This document shows positions 45,796 to 56,789 of a stretch of 64,000 nt of DNA, in pieces. The translations under genes were made by a program, and so were the position numbers. The notes below the pieces were generated by a model that was not told the DNA's origin, ran no database searches, and saw nothing but the letters and a program-made list of their open reading frames with translations. Position 1 is the first letter of the stretch; the number at the start of each line of letters is the position of its first letter. The stretch is from Paraphoma chrysanthemicola. Its lineage: Eukaryota; Ascomycota; Dothideomycetes; Pleosporales; Phaeosphaeriaceae. The stretch lies in assembly GCA_020744225.1 (NCBI GenBank), contig JAGMWG010000023.1, forward strand, positions 124,001 through 188,000, given 5' to 3'.

Positions 45796-48700
45796 GTTGT
45801 GATTGGTGGTGGGGTAGTGATGGGATTAATCAGTGTATACAGATGGACGGAAATGCAAGACGTTGCTTATAAGACAGCCATGTGCCTGGGCGTATATGCA
45901 AAGCGAAACGCGGAGAAATGAAGCAGGCGCAGTGATCAGAACAGCGCACAAACGGGTGACCTGGCACGCGGCGTCGGCAGGATCAAATGGCCTTAATAGA
46001 CGATGCAGACTTCTCACGGGCGCGAATGAAGGCGCAGCGCATGGCGTGGGACAAGTCGGCGTTGGGGCTGCCTGGAGGGAGTCGAGGGTTAGCGGGTCGA
46101 GACGCGGGCTGGAGGGTTGGGCGGTCCGATTAGGGACGGGCATTCGATCAGCACCAGCGACCTGCCCTGCAACCCAGCGCAACCTCCGCTGGCTTGGCCT
46201 GAGACGCAGCGAATCCCGCGTCGCGTGAGACGCCTCGCAGTCCAGATGACTGTCCGATGCATCGGTTTTTCCGCGATGGGCGAATCAGCGGCTCGTCACC
46301 CGCACCATTTCGTCGCCTCGCGCAACGCTTCCAGCGTGGTAGCTGCAGCCCTCAGAACCACCCTCATCAACAGGCACTCTGCGAAAAGTGAGTGCATGCA
46401 GCTCGCCAAGCGCTCACTCAGCGGCGTCACAAACCTCAGCGACGCCTGTAACGCCGTGGTCGCCCTTGCGCACCGCCGAGTGCTCGTCCAGGATGCTCAC
46501 GGCGAGGTGGAGTGCTCTGCTTAGGCTCCCGGACGCCAGCGGGAGGCTCCACGGTCCATGGTGGCTGATCGCTCCCACGTGCGGAATTCGTGCTTTTCTG
46601 CGCGGGCTCTCCCGATACCAAGGATTGTCAGCAGACGGTGGGCAGACGACGGGCTAACGCTCCCCCGCGACGTCATCCCTGGCTCGCTGCGAATATCGGG
46701 ATGCCACTTTTGCCGCCTCGCCCGACTGCGAGCCTCTGATGGCTGCTGTGCGCTGTAATCGCCCTGATGATCGTAGGGCTGGCACCGCAATTGCATCTGC
46801 GGGATAGCAAGGACCAGGCGTGATGCGTTCCGGGCGCTAGATCGTCGCCCGTTCTGTGCGGGAATCTCATTGAGTTCCAGCTTCGGGACACTTGCACACC
46901 CGATGACCAGTCGATCGTCATGTTGAACGGCCACTCTGTAACGTTGTCGTACGCAACTCTCCGATCTGCAACCACTTTCGGCAGGTGTCATACAGCATCG
47001 GGCCTGCCCGCCAAGCGCGTCTCGCCACACGTGATTGTGCCATTCACCTGCAAACATCAGTGGCAGAGGGCTCACCACCGCGATGCGAAGTGTTGAGACA
47101 TCATTCCACGTCAACCAAAGCCCCGTCCGCGGATGCGAACCGTTCCTGCATTCGACATTAAATTTGCGTCGCTGTCTTTTGTTGGGCCAATCACCACCAG
47201 GTACGTGTTGGTGCGAAACAGCAGCCACGACAACACGACGCACAATCCATCTCAACCACCGAAAGCGCACCAATTCGTCTGCTTTCGACCGAGTCTTTTG
47301 TTTAGGCTGTGTAGATAGAGCGCTACGACATTCCCATCTCGTCATGCAATACGCTCCTTCCACTCGTACGGATCTCCTGCTGCTCTTGCCCCGCCTCGTC
47401 TTCCGCAGGCCTGGAGCGCTTCGACACGAAGAACCTTCAGTGGTGCGTCTTCCGTGAGTCCACGGCAAGGAGCGCCCCGTGGAGTGCTTACATTCGATGA
47501 CACCACTCCCGAGCACACTGATTGCTCCATATTGACCACACATACCTTGACGATTAACCTGCGCAGGCTAGCAATCTGGCCAGTAGGGCACGTGGAATTT
47601 TACTCGATCCGATTCCTCATCTGCTAGTCGTACCCCACGTCTGACGGCTTCGCAATATCGCGGTACGTCAGTCAGTGAGGCGGAGCTTGCGTAGCTTTGT
47701 TCAGTCAACAGTCGCTCAACATCTTGTCAGCCAGGTCCACCGAAGCATATCGTGTATCTGAGAGGGACCTCATTGATTTCACGTAGGCAGCAGCATGGTT
47801 GAATGAGGCGTGGAGGACTTTTCACGGCATTCAACAAGTGCGGAGAAGATCCTGGCTCCCTGCAAGCTCCACCTCAAGGCTGCTGCAACCTCGTCCAGGA
47901 TCGTTCCAACCCATACTCTGATTGGCAAGAGACTGCAGGAGGATTTCAGCTTTCTCCCCAGGCTGAGAACTCTCACCTCCAAACCCATGTTTTTTCGTTG
48001 CCCTTCGGCCCCGCCGGAGCACTGTTGATACGAGGGCACACCAGGCACGTAGGACGTTCGAACATGAGTGAGGCATACAATGCTCATGACTCAACGCCCA
48101 AAGAGTCCCCCAGACAAGGCAAACACTTCCTCCGCGGTAATGCTGCTCATGACGCCCCTCGAGCAGAATCATACCACAGCCTCGATGAGTGCTACCGCTT
48201 GAATGGACGCAGGCGGCGGCATCAATCTGATTGCCTGGAATTTTAGCTCCGCAGAACGTCAAATCCATCCATTGATGCTCAATCGGCATGTCGCCAAACT
48301 ACATTTTAGAAGCCTCCGATGAGACACTCCCGAAAGCCTTTGCATGCGTTCACGTCTTCAGCACAACTATTATAGCACCGCAAAGGCATTCAGCCTATAC
48401 TATCGAGGATGTCATTATTGCCCCAGCAGCGCCTGGATATACACGCGCTGCACTCACCGGAGATGCAAAGGTGCAGCAAAATCCTGTATTTCGCACCTCG
48501 GACGAGACGTCTTGCATTCTGCATTTGCATTTTATTTCCACGGTATTGCAGCGTCGCTGAATATACTCGCTGACTTGGGATGATTGCGAGCACTTTTGAT
48601 AGTGTTGATGTCGAGCCTTTATTCTGCCCTCGGTCACGTTCGTTTCGTGATGTCTGTAACCTAAGTCCACATTGAGTTGCCTTGTAATCCTGCTCATATA

Positions 48701-49196
48701 CCGCGCATTCCAGTGATAATCTCAACATATCTCGGAGATCAATCATCGTCCTAGTATTTCTGACCTCTTTGATCAAAATGTGCATGCCACGTCACCGTTT
48801 CATGTCTTATGCTTTCTCCTCCTTTCCGTCGCCACCTTCCTTCTACATGCACTTTCCGACTCCTCTCTCTTTACTTTCTCGTTTCAGACATTCTCTCTGT
48901 TGACTTCTTCACTGTTCAACTTCTTCATAACCTAGGCCTAGTCTGAGTTGATAGTTGTAACGTATTGAGAACCTTTTGTCAGGGACCGACTACTCTAAAT
49001 GTCGTGTATCGACCCAATGAAAGAGAACATTGACTTGTAGCCTAGAAGACGATAATAGCACAAAAAAGGCCACCTGAAACTGAACATATGCTACCGGTGC
49101 ACAAGAACAAAAGCCGTCACAAGACCAAAAATCCTCGTGACCACAATGTCTTAAATGGCAATCTATTCTCTGCCCTTACTACTAATATATCTACCA
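45796..49196. other. Gene-poor stretch, 45.8-49.2 kb
   Basis: About 3.4 kb upstream of the 451-residue gene. It contains a 340-codon ATG-started open frame on - (46521-47543), which I do not accept as a gene but flag. The rest is random-looking on both strands; 48800-48960 is pyrimidine-rich. Confidence 0.45.
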
Positions 49197-50363
49197 TCAA
49201 CAACACTGGCCAGCATTAACATCCCCCGTCGCAAAGTAACAGCATTGCGAACAGCAATTTGTAAAAGTGTCAATCGTGCAGAACTCATTCGACGGTATGC
49301 ACGTCTGACAAATATTGTTGAAGCAACCTTGCGCGGTGTCGCAGCATCCAAAATCAGCGGAACACATGGCTACATGAACAAGTTAGTGGTGTGTCTTGCT
49401 AGACTTGGGGGGATTGGACTTACCGCCGTTGGCAGCGCAGGTTGGTCCGGGTGCAATGGATGATGATGTGGGAGATGGCGTGTCGGAAGAGCTGGGTGGG
49501 GGTGCTGAGGATGAGGAGTCGATTGAAGACGATAGGGAGATGGAGAAGGGTGTTGAGCTTGGTTCGCTTGAAGATGATACTGGAGATGATACTGAGATGG
49601 AGAAAGGTGTCGAACTCGGTTCGCTCGATGATACCGACGATGATACTGAGATGGAGAAGGGTGTTGAGCTTGATTCGCTTGCCGAAGATGATGCCGAAGA
49701 TGAGGCGGAGAGTGAGACGCTAGACGATGATGCTGCGGACGAAGAGCTCGAAGTCGATGCCGGTACCGCGGAGCTCGACGGGCTCGACGAGGACTTCGAC
49801 GAGCTAGAAGATGTCGAAGACTTCACGGTCGAAGACTTGGCATTGCAATTGCCAAATCCTGTCTGGCACCCATCACCACAGTATGCCTGTGTGCTTCCAC
49901 AATAGCTATACTGACTGCAGCAGTTGCCATACCTGGACCCAAGACATGTGAACCCGAACCCAGCACCGCACCGGGCATTCGTCGAAACCTTCCCAGGTGC
50001 GCTCGCGGACGGAGCTCTCGCACTCGACGAAGATGTCCTAGTCAAGAACGAAGATGGCCGAACACTCGAAGACGACCGCGAAGTCGAAGATGAAGTACAT
50101 GTACCGAAGCCAGATTGACAACCCGTTCCGCAATAATCGCTCGTGGAGCCACTGAACCGTGCATTAGCAAATCAGTCGCTTCCCGTTCACACGCCCACAG
50201 TGTTTACATACCACCAATTGTACTGCGAACAGCAATTCCCCCACTTGGACCCAGAACAAGTGAATCCCGCGCTAGCTCCGCATTTCGCATTCGTCGAAGT
50301 CGTCAGACCAACCGCAGCACCCGCAAACAGAGAAACAGCTCCAAGAACAACCACGAGCTTCAT
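49197..50363 (-). CDS. Secreted two-CBM18 chitin-binding protein with Cys-rich tail
   Basis: A secreted 350-residue protein. Exons: 50363-50212, 50151-49424 and 49369-49197 (introns 60 and 54 nt). Residues 1-19 form a signal peptide (MKLVVVLGAVSLFAGAAVG). Two hevein-type CBM18 modules follow. The first starts NAKCGASAGFTCSGSKWGNC and continues CGSTSDYCGTGCQSGFGTC across the first intron. The second holds RCGAGFGFTCLGSRYGNCCS and CGSTQAYCGDGCQTGFGNC. Each has eight cysteines, as in hevein. A Ser-rich linker with three STPFSIS repeats comes next. Reading on without the last splice would stop at KTHH. Splicing adds a Cys-rich tail (MCSADFGCCDTAQGCFNNIC, then CCSQCCYFATGD) with 13 cysteines. CBM18 binds chitin; protecting hyphae or masking chitin are known roles of relatives. 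Confidence 0.9.
49537..49701 (-). repeat. Three tandem copies in the Ser-rich linker
   Basis: A unit of about 54-57 bp starting GAGATGGAGAA on + occurs at 49537, 49594 and 49648. It encodes repeats of the form SSTPFSISVSS followed by Val/Ser/Glu/Pro residues. The copies are imperfect but keep the frame. Confidence 0.85.
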
Positions 50364-51736
50364 CTTGACTGCAATGAACGTGTCGAAAGTGCTATGCGTG
50401 GACTTTCACGGATGTGGCAGGCCAAGCAACATATATGTATCGTGGCATTCATGACTGGATAGCCACGCGGCAAAATCGATCTAGGCAAGCCACCATGGAC
50501 CCATCGCATTGCAATTTGCGCGGTAGCGGCGTGGTCTTTTGGAGTGTGCGGAAAACTTATGCTGCACAATTATGTTGGAGCGTCGAATGTGGCTTTTGGC
50601 AGCCGCGTGGAAATCGGCTCGAATAGGAAATGACAAGTCTAGAATCATACTAAGGATGGGTTAGCGTGATTTCCCCTTTCGTCCCGTCCCTGAATCTGCT
50701 CTAGCTTTCCTGCCCAAAAAGAAGCTATCGAGACCGGCGAGATTCTCCTCCTGTAATGTCAAACTTTTGCATGTCCATTGCTCCGCGGCTGCTCGGTTAT
50801 CGAAATGTTCGGCTCCGTTTTCGAGGATCGACAAGCCTTACGCCATGAGTAAGGTGAGTGTTGGGGCCAACGGCCGCTCCGATGTGCGCCGGATCTGAGG
50901 CTCTCCGTACCCCTTGCGAGGGCTATGCTTGTACACATAATGATCCTCGCTGCTTCTTGTCCATCCTGTGGAGAGGGACCGCGGATCATAAAGACATGAC
51001 TCTGAGTCTGTCCGCTGAACAACGACTGGAGTCGCACCACGACACTCTGATGCTAAGAAGTCCAACTCTTTCAATGGTGTAGCCATGACGCTGGAGCCGC
51101 TGGAAGGTCGGAATGACGACTGGCGTCCTGCGACTGCTAGACTGCACATGAATATCGAGACGAAGGGTTCACTGCTTTGGGTTGTATCGACTGCAGTGGT
51201 TGACAATACACTTCATTCGGGACTTCCAAGGTCAAGGCAAGGGCTGTAAGGAATGATCTGTTATGGTGATCCGCGGCAGGGTCTTGTGGGCTTGAGAGGG
51301 TGAGTTGATTCTTCCTCATAAATCGTCCTTTTCCAGTTACGAGCGACTTGTGAGCGTCATTCCACCCTCGGCTGGAACACAAACGATCTGGAAACACAGG
51401 AACGACAGTTCCTGAAGAAGCGGCAACATCGGGACTGAAGACTCGTGGAACGACATGCTCTAGTTCCGATGAAGACATCACGGTTTCGCCCTCAGGACGA
51501 ACGACACGACGGATGATATTGTCACTGCGCGGCGAAGTCGTTAAATGTCACATAAGCATCACTCAGCATCGAATCGATCTTGGAGCGCGCACTGGTCTGT
51601 CATTTCCCACTACAGTACTACGACGAACCGGCAGTCCCTTGTCGTCACATCGTCATCTCGTGATACTTTTATGAGTCGCAAGAGTATGTCCTGGACCATT
51701 CCCGCCGTCTAAAACTCCTACAGTCGCGACTTCCGT
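50364..51736. other. Intergenic, CBM18 promoter to cyclophilin 3' end
   Basis: About 1.4 kb. It carries the promoter of the chitin-binding gene. Overlapping short frames on both strands are not credible genes. Confidence 0.5.
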
Positions 51737-51841
51737 CTACAACTGGCCGGACTTCTCAATGGTGACCGTCTTGGAGGTCTTGCCGGTCTGGGAGCCGACG
51801 CGCTCAACGGCCTGGACAACATCGAGGCCCTCGACGACCTT

Positions 51842-51877
<36 letters not shown>

Positions 51878-52440
51878 CTTGACGGTGCAGATGAAGAACT
51901 GCGAGCCGTTGCTGGGACGGGTTAGCAAAGCATCGATTGTGCAGGGGGAGCCACTTACGTTCCGGGGCCGGCGTTGGCCATGGAGAGGATACCGGGGCCA
52001 GTGTGCTTTAGGTTGAAGTTCTCATCCTCGAACTTCTCGCCGTAGATGGACTCGCCACCAGTGCCCTGTGACTGTCAGCCTTCTGTATCGGCGAGTACGG
52101 AGTCTATGGGGGACGTACGTTGCCACGGGTGAAGTCACCACCCTGAAGCATGAACTGGGGGATGACGCGGTGGAAGGAGCTGCCCTGGAAGTGGAGGGGC
52201 TTGCCGGAGCGGCCGGTGCCCTTCTCGCCGGTGCAGAGCGCGCGGAAGTTCTCGGCGGTCTAAGAGGGATGATGGTCAGCTTGGTGGTCTACGGAAAAAT
52301 GGCGAAGGCTCTGAATGCGGGGCATCTCGGAGAAGGAAAAAGCGCACCTTGGGGACTTGGTCCTTGAACAGCTCCATGACAATGCGGCCGGCAGGGGCGC
52401 CGCCGATGGAGATGTCGAAGAAGACGTGGGGGTTTGACAT
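51737..52440 (-). CDS. cypA: Cyclophilin A, peptidyl-prolyl cis-trans isomerase
   Basis: The cytosolic cyclophilin, 171 residues, a proline isomerase that helps protein folding and is the receptor for cyclosporin A. Four exons: 52440-52348, 52259-52119, 52065-51959 and 51911-51737 (introns 88, 53, 47 nt). It starts MSNPHVFFDISIGGAPAGRI. All catalytic residues are in place: R62 and F67 in FHRVIPQF, Q70 in MLQGGDF, Q118 and F120 in GSQFF, and W128 and H133 in WLDGKHVVFG, the tryptophan being the one needed for cyclosporin binding. There is no targeting peptide, so this is the cytosolic form. Length is standard. The symbol follows Aspergillus usage. Confidence 0.97.
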
Positions 52441-53295
52441 TTTGATGGAATTGGGTGTGTGGTGGGTGGTGGAGGTGAATTGGTGTTGATGTTTTGCAGG
52501 CGAGTGGAGGAGTGAGGGGCAGTTTAAAGGGAGCTCATGGAGGGGTAATGGGCGCTTTTTTTAGCCCCTCGATCCCTGCGCTTGCTTGTCCTGACAGCTT
52601 TACCTGCCACGGCCAGGGTATGACGGCAAACTTCTCCACATGTGTCTACGAGCCCTCACCTAATTCGTTTGCTTCAGTGGCCGAGCAGCAAGCAGCAGCG
52701 CCCGTGCCAGGGAGCGAGGCTATTACGCCATTGGCAGGTCGCGGAGTCGATGTCGTGCAGCGAGAGTGCCCGTGACAGGACGCCGAACTGCTGCTCACAG
52801 TAGGTGAACCGTCATTGGAAGACCATGTTACCAGTTGCGCGCGTTGGAGGTGCGAGGGCTGAAGTATGTAGGCAAGCTGAGAAACTAGGCCGCAAGCAGG
52901 CTTAGTGTAATTGTGTGCCTTCCGGCTCTCCAGCAACGCCGAGCGACCGAGATGCTTCAGCTTCGAAATGTGCCTCGTCTCTTACTTAATCTCCTCATTT
53001 TCTTTGTTCTGCTATGCATACAGTATTATCGCGGCTATCACGCTGCCCTTGTTCAATTTGAGTGAGCCTTAAGATGGTGTAGATGTGGGAGTGACAGCCG
53101 GAGCACCGCACTTTCCTTCGCATCCCCGCCAAGCCGAACACCAAAACATCTCTTGAAAAGGTGGACTGAGACTCGAATTCTTAAGACAACTAGATCGGTG
53201 ATATCGAAACGCACAGGAAGGAACGCTGCCCAACGCCTCGCATTTCTGCTATGCCCTTCACTCGCCACTACTACACCAGCACCTTAATCTTGCAT
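52441..53295. other. Intergenic, cyclophilin promoter and P450 3' end
   Basis: 855 bp. The first 100 bp hold the cyclophilin promoter. I see no gene, RNA or repeat. Confidence 0.55.
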
Positions 53296-55019
53296 CTAGG
53301 GTTGGATGGCGATTTGGTGTGCGTCCGCCCGCCTCAGAAACTCAGCTCGCTCCGCACGGTCTTTTGCTTCGGCCACCCTCCACTGCTCGAGCACCTCTGC
53401 TCTGCGGGCCGCACTCCTAGGCTCGAACGCCATCTCGAACGGGTCCGGCTTGATGATGAGCAGTGAGTTGGACTTGGACGTTGGCACCTCAATCTCCTCC
53501 TTGGTAGCAGGATTCACCTTCCTCTTGAGGTTGAATGCATACATCAGGGAACCACAACCCGTCAATGTCTCATCACGAGTGACAGACATTCCCAAACACT
53601 GGCGCTGGCCCCAACCAAATGAAGACATGCCGACAATTGTAGGGTACTTGGTGAGCGGCTCCTGGAATGTTGGCCAGCCAGCCTCGAGCCACCTTTCAGG
53701 TCGGTAAGAGTCTGGGTCTGGGTACTTGGCCGTGTTGCGGAGGAACGCCCAGTCAAGAGGAAGGATGCGTGTGCCCTTGGGAATGAAATACCCTCGGAAC
53801 CAATCATCAGCTTCAGCTTCATGAGCCACACCTAGCGACGAAGTCAGTATTATCCGTTTGAGACAATGTGAATCACTCACCAGTCGGCACAGTCGGTCTC
53901 CACCTCATTGTCTCCTTGATGCACGCACGCAAGATGGGGAGATTTGGCATGTCAGCAATCGTCGGCGGTAGACCACGGCAAACGGTGTCAATCTCTTCCT
54001 GACACTTTCGCTGCCACTCTGGGTGGTGAACCATCGCAATCAGGAAGTAGTACAGGGGCCCGGCGACCGTGAATATGCCAACGAGGGCCAGCATGCCGAG
54101 GACACAGGACGCCTCATAATCGCCAGAGATGTTGGACTTCTCGGCTGTTTCGAGGTAAGTCCGCGTATAACATGGCCCCTGCTTGCCCTTGATCATCAGG
54201 TTACGTGTCTTCACCAGGTTGTCCATGAAGAAAGCCTGTTGATCGTCGTGGCGCTTTCGCTCCCGGATCTTCCAAGGATTAACAGGTTCTGGGAGCCAGT
54301 CCCAAAGCGGAGTCAAAACGTTGGTTATTGGGCCGGCCGGCGACATCTGAGTCAACAAACCCCATGCGCTTGGAGTCAAGGGGACGCTGAGAGAGTCGTC
54401 ATCCCAAGTCAACTTCGACATGACCTTCGAGCACATGTCCTCAAGTGAGAACGCGAAGTCATCGGGGTTCTCCACGAGTCTGGCCATCCACCTCTTCGCT
54501 TCGAACTCCATGAGTCCCCAGTATTGAGCGTTGGTGCCCTCCATCAGGTATGCGTGTGTGAATTTTCTCTGTCGCGCCCAATACTCTGCTAACGGTAAGC
54601 GTGGAAGGAGCAAGACTCGCCATGTACTTACGGTTCTTTCCCATGAGCGGCAGATACTCCATGGACCCATATGTGCTCTTCGCATCGAACAAGCTCTTGA
54701 TCTCTGGTCGGTCAGAGTACACCTTTGCCTTCTTCACCAACATTTCTTCCGCCATCGCCTCATCGGTGATGACAACAAAATTGGCACCAAGCATCTTCGT
54801 TCGGTATATAGGTCCATAAGTATCAGCCCACTCCTTGAACTTCAACCACATGAAGTCGATCGGGAGATCGTGAATGCGACCAATCCATGGTATCAGCGCT
54901 GGTCCGGGAAGGTTATGACAGTTGTATTTGCTGTTGTACTTGTCCATCGCGTTGATGAAGGCATAGATAACCACACCAATGGCCGCGACGCCCAAGGCGT
55001 ACGCTGTGAAGGGATGCAT
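53296..55019 (-). CDS. Cytochrome P450 monooxygenase (class E, group I type)
   Basis: A microsomal heme monooxygenase of 542 residues. Exons: 55019-54632, 54585-53881 and 53831-53296 (introns 46 and 49 nt). A membrane anchor lies near residues 5-24 (TAYALGVAAIGVVIYAFINA), then the hinge LPGPALIPWIGRI. The ExxR pair is E354/R357 (KETMRW), the PERW motif is at 409-412, and the heme ligand is C443 in FGWGQRQCLG. ANFVVITDEAMAEEMLVKKA and the short distal helix fit fungal metabolic P450s. It is divergent from the FAD monooxygenase, with a 12-bp perfect palindrome about 90 bp upstream of its ATG. The CYP family number and the substrate cannot be read from the sequence by eye. Confidence 0.95.
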
Positions 55020-55101
55020 TGCAGTAACAGGTCGCCCAAATGTTGAAAAAGATGAGGTTCAGTGGTCTCGCGTGGTTGACGTGGTGCCGGCGAGTCCAGT
55101 G

Positions 55102-55113
55102 GTTGTCGACAAC
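55102..55113. promoter_or_regulatory. Perfect 12-bp palindrome upstream of P450
   Basis: GTTGTCGACAAC equals its own reverse complement. It ends 83 bp before the P450 start at 55019. Could be a dimeric factor site; no factor is known. Confidence 0.5.
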
Positions 55114-56606
55114 GTGGAAGCTTTCCAATGGATGTAGTGCGCAATACCACCGCTCAGATATGCAAGCAGCCGAGCGAGGATAGCTTTTGAAGGATACGAA
55201 ATTCTGGAACGAAAACTTCCGGGACAAACTAGTCAACCAGTCTAATGTTGGCAACAGTACAACCACCATCAACGAAGAACCACAATCGCGGGCAGCGACT
55301 AGATATCGCGCCGACTCCTAGGATTGCTGTCAGTCTTGTCCGGCTCCCCAAGTATTTGGCCTCATGTACACATAAGCAGGGACTCGTTGGCGCGATGAGA
55401 CATACTATCACACTACTCTCCCTGGTACTTGGCCCACAACTTCGTCAGATCGGCTAGCGAATGCTTGACATGACGAGCAGCCACAAGTCTTCCAATAGCA
55501 GCCGCTGAATATAGACGGCGGAGCGGCCGTAACTCGCCATCTAGGACGGTCGAGCGAGTAGTAGCGTTGCCGATTTCCTTAGACGCGGGAGCCAGCATGC
55601 TGGAAATGAGAGTCGGTGGTAAACGGCGCCGACAATGAGCTGTTGAGAGCATCAGCGAGTGAATCAAAGTGTAACGAACAGCCAAGACCACATTAAGATC
55701 GTCATCATCGACTTTCCGCTCGAGATCGCTAGGCCAAATGCTGAAGCGACCCCCGGCTGCTGGGCTGTGATACCACTACCGGGTCTTCCCAAGTGGCAGG
55801 CTACTGAGTCCGGCCGAGACCATGCAGGGCAGATTCATTTCACATCAGGTTCATCAAGCATCGTAACAAGCATGTGGCTTCGCTTCGGCGAACGGTACAT
55901 TGCTTCGCCGTGATCACGCTACAGATCCTGTCAATACATTCCCTATTCGAGCTTCTCCACTCCGAAAAAGGAGAGCACTCAGCTTGTGGCTCTTGGTGTG
56001 TGTGTGGATGCCTGTCTTGGCGACTTAGAAGACTCGACAACACTATCAGAGAACTGTGGGCTCGGACGATGATCCCCACCAGTCGGCCTGGTCTTTGATA
56101 GACAGGGCGTCCAAAGCGAAATGCAGAGCCCGCTCCCTTTCGGTCCTGTGGCACTTCGGTGAGTCTTGGCGTAAGTGTAGATGTCATTAGAAATTCCGAG
56201 GTATATTTGGCACAAAGTTACACAACGAGGCTTCTACAAGGTACGTTGGTTGTGCGCAGTCATCATGTCCGCACGTGGAGCGACACTGCCTGGCGCTGCC
56301 GCGATAGGCTGCAGTAGGCGCTGATCGATCTAGGCACTGCAATAACGCGGAATATTACACCCATGGATTACAGCCTCGCGATCGAGTCGCAGCCCAGTGC
56401 GGCCTAGCCTACCGTTGCGAACGTCTTGGCTTCCGGAGTTTGTGGGGAACCATAGCGCGGACGCTTTGACCCACAATCGGGAGGTTTCGAGCGTTGTGAT
56501 CTTTGACGACATCATTATGCGACACCACAAAGTACTGTGTACCTGACGCTAAATGTACAGTGTAGTCATCATCACGGTGCTCCTTGGGGCACTGTCTCAA
56601 AAGGAG

Positions 56607-56647
56607 CGATAGGACAGCTCACTCCTATCGGTACTTCGGATGTCCGA
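56607..56647. promoter_or_regulatory. Two inverted repeats upstream of FAD monooxygenase
   Basis: CGATAGGA (56607-56614) and TCCTATCG (56623-56630) are exact inverted arms with an 8-nt spacer. TCGGATGTCCGA (56636-56647) is an inverted repeat containing CGG-N4-CCG, the half-site pair recognised by Zn2Cys6 factors. They lie 143-183 bp before the ATG at 56790. Confidence 0.6.
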
Positions 56648-56789
56648 TGGCTTCGGATTCGCAGCGTTGGGGAGCCCAACCCGACGGTGGATATGCGTCC
56701 TTTAAGATGGGGGAAGTCACCCTGAAGAGATCAAAGTTGGCTTGGACTATACAACAGCACCACACGACAAACATTCACAATCGCCAAAC

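Larger units (their letters stand above)
55020..56789. promoter_or_regulatory. Divergent P450 / FAD monooxygenase intergenic region
   Basis: 1770 bp between the two start codons. Palindromic elements lie near both ends: GTTGTCGACAAC at 55102-55113, CGATAGGA...TCCTATCG at 56607-56630, and TCGGATGTCCGA at 56636-56647. No gene found inside. Confidence 0.6.
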
